This document shows positions 7,261 to 9,763 of a stretch of DNA of 9,763 nt, piece after piece; position 1 is the first letter of the stretch, and each line of letters opens with the position of its first letter. The stretch is taken from the NCBI GenBank assembly GCA_018882485.1, contig VERU01000056.1, positions 1 to 9,763 of the forward strand. Reading direction: 5' to 3'. The DNA comes from Rhodoferax sp. (lineage in GTDB: Bacteria > Pseudomonadota > Gammaproteobacteria > Burkholderiales > Burkholderiaceae_C). The translations under genes and the position numbers were made by a program. Under the pieces are notes generated by a model, which did not search any database, was not told where the DNA came from, and was given only the letters and a program-made list of their open reading frames with translations.

Positions 7261-7268
7261 GGAAAGGA
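7261..7268 (+). promoter_or_regulatory. Strong ribosome binding site (GGAAAGGA) of the small SnoaL-like gene
   Basis: GGAAAGGA ends 7 bases before the ATG at 7276. It is the best Shine-Dalgarno match in the operon, so this last gene may be translated more strongly than the genes before it. It also favours the ATG at 7276 over the in-frame ATG at 7285. Confidence 0.75.
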
Positions 7269-7275
7269 ACTCACC

Positions 7276-7650
7276 ATGGGTGCAATGAGCGATGCGTACA
7301 GGAAGTCACTGGATGCCTGGTCCCGGGGCGATGTCGAAGGCATGTTTGCCGACTATGCGGACGACGTTGTCTGGTATCCCAACCGGTCGATGAGGCCGGT
7401 GCATGGCAAGGAGGCCATGCGGGCCTTCATGGCCAAGTTCGCCAAGGGCATGTCCGACATCTCCTACCAGCAGACCCACATGGTGGAGAGCGGCAACATG
7501 CTGTTCGTCGAGGGCACCGAGAACTACACCAAGAACGGCAAGAAGATCAGCGTGCCCTATGCCGGCGTGGTGGAATTCCGGGACGGCAAGTTCGTCGCCT
7601 GGCGCGACTATTTCGACCTGAAGTCCCTGGAAGCCGAACTGGCCCGCTGA
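7276..7650 (+). CDS. NTF2/SnoaL-like fold protein, limonene-epoxide-hydrolase-like
   Basis: This small cytoplasmic protein (124 residues) has the alpha+beta cone fold of the NTF2/SnoaL superfamily, which includes ketosteroid isomerases, polyketide cyclases, limonene-1,2-epoxide hydrolases and many uncharacterised proteins. Support comes from the N-terminal helix pattern (AYRKSLDAWSRGDVEGMFADYADDVVW), the PVHGKEAMRAFM segment at 41-52 and the end motif VAWRDYFDLKSL at 107-118, typical of the epoxide-hydrolase-like branch. In limonene-epoxide hydrolase the triad uses an Arg and Asp on one strand (RTD) plus an Asp in the WRDYFD-type motif. Here the strand reads EGTEN (79-83), so Arg and Asp appear to be missing while D111 and D114 are present. 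It may therefore be an isomerase, another lyase-like enzyme, or non-catalytic. It lies 21 bases after the ligase gene, has its own strong ribosome binding site and ends the operon. Confidence 0.88.
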   Translation: MGAMSDAYRKSLDAWSRGDVEGMFADYADDVVWYPNRSMRPVHGKEAMRAFMAKFAKGMSDISYQQTHMVESGNMLFVEGTENYTKNGKKISVPYAGVVEFRDGKFVAWRDYFDLKSLEAELAR

Positions 7651-7654
7651 CCCG

Positions 7655-7676
7655 GCTGGCCCTCAGGCCAGCTTTT
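7655..7676 (+). terminator. Rho-independent terminator of the plus-strand operon, overlapping the end of the convergent gene
   Basis: GCTGGCC at 7655-7661 pairs perfectly with GGCCAGC at 7666-7672 around a 4-base loop (CTCA), and TTTT follows at 7673-7676. It starts 5 bases after the stop of the SnoaL-like gene. The loop and right arm are also the stop codon and last codons of the minus-strand ligase gene. No T-run exists in the minus direction, so it should act mainly on the plus-strand transcript. Confidence 0.65.
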
Positions 7677-9297
7677 CCCGTCGCACGGAAATTCCGGCCT
7701 GCTCCCGGTCCCATGTGTCCGGGGTGATTCCCTGCTGGCGCAGCTCGACCTTCTGGATCTTGTTGGTCGGCGTCTTGGGCAGGGCGGGCAGCACGCGCAG
7801 GTAGCGTGGCACCATGAAATGCGCCATGCGCGGGATCAGGAAGTGAAGCAGCCCGGCCGGATCGACCGCCTGCCCCGGTTTGGCAGCCAGCACGACCATC
7901 ACATCATCCTCGCCGTCCGGGTTGGGAACGGGAATGGCCGCCGCCTCCTGCACCGCCGGATGCGCCATCACCTCGCGCTCCACCTCGAGGGAGGAGATGT
8001 TCTCGCCCCGGCGGCGGATCGCATCCTTGGCCCGGTCGATGAAGTAGAAGTTGCCGGCGGCGTCCTTGCGAAACACGTCTCCCGTGTGAAACCAGCCGTT
8101 GCGCCAGGCCCGGGCCGTGGCTTCGGGCATGGCGTGGTAGCCGGTGGTGATCGCCCATGGCAGATCGGTGCGCAGGACCAGTTCGCCCGGCTCGCCATCG
8201 GGCACTTCCATATCGTTCGCATCCACCAGCCGGCACTGCACGCCCTGGCGCGGCCGCCCGCAGCTGCCGAAGGCCCGCGTGTTGACATCGGCCACCAGCG
8301 GTACCGATACCTCGGTCATGTTGAAGCCGGTGACGTAATCGAAGCCGTAGCGCTCGGCAAGCTGCACGGTCTGGGCCGAGACCGGTGCCAGCGTCACGAT
8401 CCGCAGCGGGTTGTCCGCATCCTGGGCCGAGGGCTCCGCCTTGGCCAGGAACTCGGCCATGACGCCGATCAGGCCCGCGGTGGTGGTGCAGCCCAGCGTC
8501 CGGATCTGCGACCAGAAGGTCTTGCTGTCGAAGGCATCGACCAGCACGAACGAGGCGCCGCGCGCCAGCACCGCATAGATCGATGTGGTGCCCCCCACAT
8601 GGAACATCGGCAGGTTGACCAGCATCCGGTCCTGCGGGCCGATGTAGCCGTAGCAGGCCAGGCCGGTGGTCCGAACCTGCAGGTAAGAGGTGAGCACGCC
8701 CTTGGAGGGGCCGGTGGTGCCTGATGTGTAGATGATGCCGTGGGTGTCCCACCGCTCCACTGGGGCGATGGGTGCGAGCCGGGCCTCGTCGCCCTCCAGC
8801 ACCTCGGCCGGCAGCAGCTCGCAGCCCTGCAGCGGCGCCGCTGGCAGCGCCCCGTGCACCACCACCTGCCGCAGGCTGCCCCGCGCGATGTCCCGCAGCC
8901 GCTCCACCAGCGCCGCGTGGCAGACCATCAGCTTTGCCCCGGAATTCCCGATGACATGCTGCAGCAGCGCACCCCGGTAGGAGGTGTTGACCGGCACGAA
9001 CACCGCGCCCAGGTAGTTGCAGGCGAACCAGGCCAGGAACAGGGGCCGCCCGTTGGGCAGCCAGCCGACCACGGCGTCTCCCCGCCCTACGCCCAGCCCT
9101 TGCAGTGCCTGCGCCGTGGCCCGCACCTGCCGGTGTGTCTCCTGCCAGGTCCACTGCGTGCCATCTTCAAAGATGGCAAACACCGCGTTCGGCGTGGTGG
9201 CGGCCCAATGGTCCAGCAAGGGACCCAGCACGCACTGCTCCCGCGTGGGCAATGCGGCATCGAACCAGGATGGATGGGCCGGGGCCGCTTGGCTCAT
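7663..9297 (-). CDS. AMP-binding acyl-CoA ligase, crotonobetaine/carnitine-CoA ligase (CaiC)-like
   Basis: This 544-residue ANL superfamily enzyme activates a carboxylic acid with ATP and CoA. All core motifs are intact: P-loop YTSGTTGPSKG at 190-200, MFHVGG at 231-236, A5 GFNMTE at 324-329, GWFHTGD at 401-407, hinge/A8 DRAKDAIRRRGENISSLEVE at 421-440, and a C-terminal catalytic lysine K513 in TPTNKIQK. Overall it resembles CaiC-type and 'ATP-dependent acyl-CoA ligase' proteins; the acid it uses is unknown. The ATG at 9297 was chosen because it follows a GAGGG ribosome binding site and gives a normal N-terminus. The frame stays open 112 codons further upstream, but that part overlaps the dehydrogenase gene and has no ligase-like sequence. 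It lies 11 bases after the dehydrogenase stop and is probably co-transcribed with it. It converges on the transporter operon with 12 bases between stop codons. Confidence 0.93.
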   Translation of the reverse strand: MSQAAPAHPSWFDAALPTREQCVLGPLLDHWAATTPNAVFAIFEDGTQWTWQETHRQVRATAQALQGLGVGRGDAVVGWLPNGRPLFLAWFACNYLGAVFVPVNTSYRGALLQHVIGNSGAKLMVCHAALVERLRDIARGSLRQVVVHGALPAAPLQGCELLPAEVLEGDEARLAPIAPVERWDTHGIIYTSGTTGPSKGVLTSYLQVRTTGLACYGYIGPQDRMLVNLPMFHVGGTTSIYAVLARGASFVLVDAFDSKTFWSQIRTLGCTTTAGLIGVMAEFLAKAEPSAQDADNPLRIVTLAPVSAQTVQLAERYGFDYVTGFNMTEVSVPLVADVNTRAFGSCGRPRQGVQCRLVDANDMEVPDGEPGELVLRTDLPWAITTGYHAMPEATARAWRNGWFHTGDVFRKDAAGNFYFIDRAKDAIRRRGENISSLEVEREVMAHPAVQEAAAIPVPNPDGEDDVMVVLAAKPGQAVDPAGLLHFLIPRMAHFMVPRYLRVLPALPKTPTNKIQKVELRQQGITPDTWDREQAGISVRREKLA

Positions 9298-9305
9298 GGT
9301 CGATG

Positions 9306-9310
9306 CCCTC
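9306..9310 (-). promoter_or_regulatory. Ribosome binding site (GAGGG) of the CaiC-like ligase, overlapping the dehydrogenase stop
   Basis: On the minus strand GAGGG lies 8 bases before the ATG at 9297. Its first two bases are the last two of the TGA stop of the upstream dehydrogenase gene. The arrangement fits translational coupling and supports the chosen start. Confidence 0.7.
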
Positions 9311-9763
9311 AGTACATCACCACCGAGCGGATCGACTCGCCGCGCTTCATCAGGTCGAAACCCTCGTTGATCTGGTCGAGCGAGAGCCGGTGCGTGATCA
9401 GGTCGTCGATCCGGATCTTGCCTTCCATGTACCAGTCCACGATGCGGGGCACGTCGGTGCGTCCGCGGGCCCCGCCGAAGGCCGAGCCCTTCCACTGCCG
9501 GCCGGTCACCAGCTGGAAGGGGCGGGTGGAAATCTCCTCGCCCGCTGCCGCCACCCCGATGATGAAGCTCTGGCCCCAGCCCTTGTGGCAGCATTCCAGT
9601 GCCTGCCGCATGGTGGCCGTGGAGCCGATGCACTCGAAACTGTAATCGGCGCCGCCGTCGGTCAGCTGCACCACCGCATCGACCACATTCGGCACCTGCT
9701 TCGGGTTGATGAAGTCCGTCATGCCGAAGCGGCGCGCCATGTCTTCCCGCGCCGGGTTGATGT
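9309..9763 (-). CDS. frmA: Class III alcohol dehydrogenase / S-(hydroxymethyl)glutathione dehydrogenase, 5' end cut off by the window
   Basis: This is the C-terminal 150 residues (of about 370) of a zinc-dependent medium-chain dehydrogenase. The enzyme oxidises S-(hydroxymethyl)glutathione, the adduct of formaldehyde and glutathione, and also some long-chain or aromatic alcohols, with NAD. The visible part begins inside the Rossmann domain (INPARED, right after the usual acidic NAD-binding residue) and carries FGMTDFINPK. The stretches ECIGSTATMRQALECCHKGW, GVAAAGEEISTRPFQLVTGR and KGSAFGGARGRTDVP are strongly class III. The end is INEGFDLMKRGESIRSVVMY, with the conserved arginine near the C-terminus. 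The catalytic and structural zinc ligands lie outside the window. Its stop overlaps the ribosome binding site of the ligase gene. The symbol frmA (also called adhC) follows the class; use for an aryl or alkyl alcohol rather than formaldehyde is possible. Confidence 0.92.
   Translation of the reverse strand, partial: INPAREDMARRFGMTDFINPKQVPNVVDAVVQLTDGGADYSFECIGSTATMRQALECCHKGWGQSFIIGVAAAGEEISTRPFQLVTGRQWKGSAFGGARGRTDVPRIVDWYMEGKIRIDDLITHRLSLDQINEGFDLMKRGESIRSVVMY

Noticed and set aside
7819..8724. Plus-strand open frame of 301 codons opposite the CaiC-like ligase
   Set aside because: It is the complement of conserved ligase motifs and has a typical shadow composition.
9298..9633. 112-codon N-terminal extension of the CaiC-like ligase frame
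   Set aside because: It overlaps the strongly conserved dehydrogenase in another frame, has no ligase features, and the ATG at 9297 has a proper ribosome binding site.

Overview
The window is a high-GC, densely packed bacterial stretch. Its gene content and protein style are most like a betaproteobacterium of the order Burkholderiales. That placement is an inference from gene order and protein character; no rRNA or other marker gene is present. Ten features are genes or partial genes and the rest are short regulatory sites. Nothing points to a mobile element, CRISPR array, tRNA or rRNA.

Positions 1-7650 (+ strand) form one apparent operon for a LIV/HAAT-type ABC importer. It begins with the 3' part of a first periplasmic substrate-binding protein (SBP1, 1-632) and a complete paralogous second one (SBP2, 703-1863). 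Two permeases follow, livH (1946-2818) and livM (2835-3911), then two ATPases, livG (3918-4676) and livF (4694-5461). An AMP-binding acyl-CoA ligase-like gene overlaps livF by ATGA (5458-7254). The last gene is a small NTF2/SnoaL-like protein with a strong ribosome binding site (7276-7650). A hairpin followed by TTTT (7655-7676) probably ends the transcript.

Positions 7663-9763 (- strand) converge on that operon. They hold a complete, canonical-looking CaiC-like acyl-CoA ligase (7663-9297). Just upstream of it is the C-terminal part of a class III, glutathione-dependent formaldehyde/alcohol dehydrogenase (9309-9763, cut by the window edge). The two are close enough to be co-transcribed.

Taken together this looks like an uptake-and-activation module for a carboxylic acid or related small organic compound rather than a plain leucine transporter. 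The two binding proteins would widen or tune substrate capture, LivHMGF would import, and the ligases would form a CoA thioester. The SnoaL-fold protein could handle an intermediate and the dehydrogenase an alcohol or formaldehyde by-product. The substrate cannot be read from the sequence. The most unusual item is the operon's own ligase, in which several adenylation motifs that are normally almost invariant are altered, while the convergent ligase keeps them. I see no clearly unprecedented system; the window is mostly recognisable metabolism with a few details worth checking.
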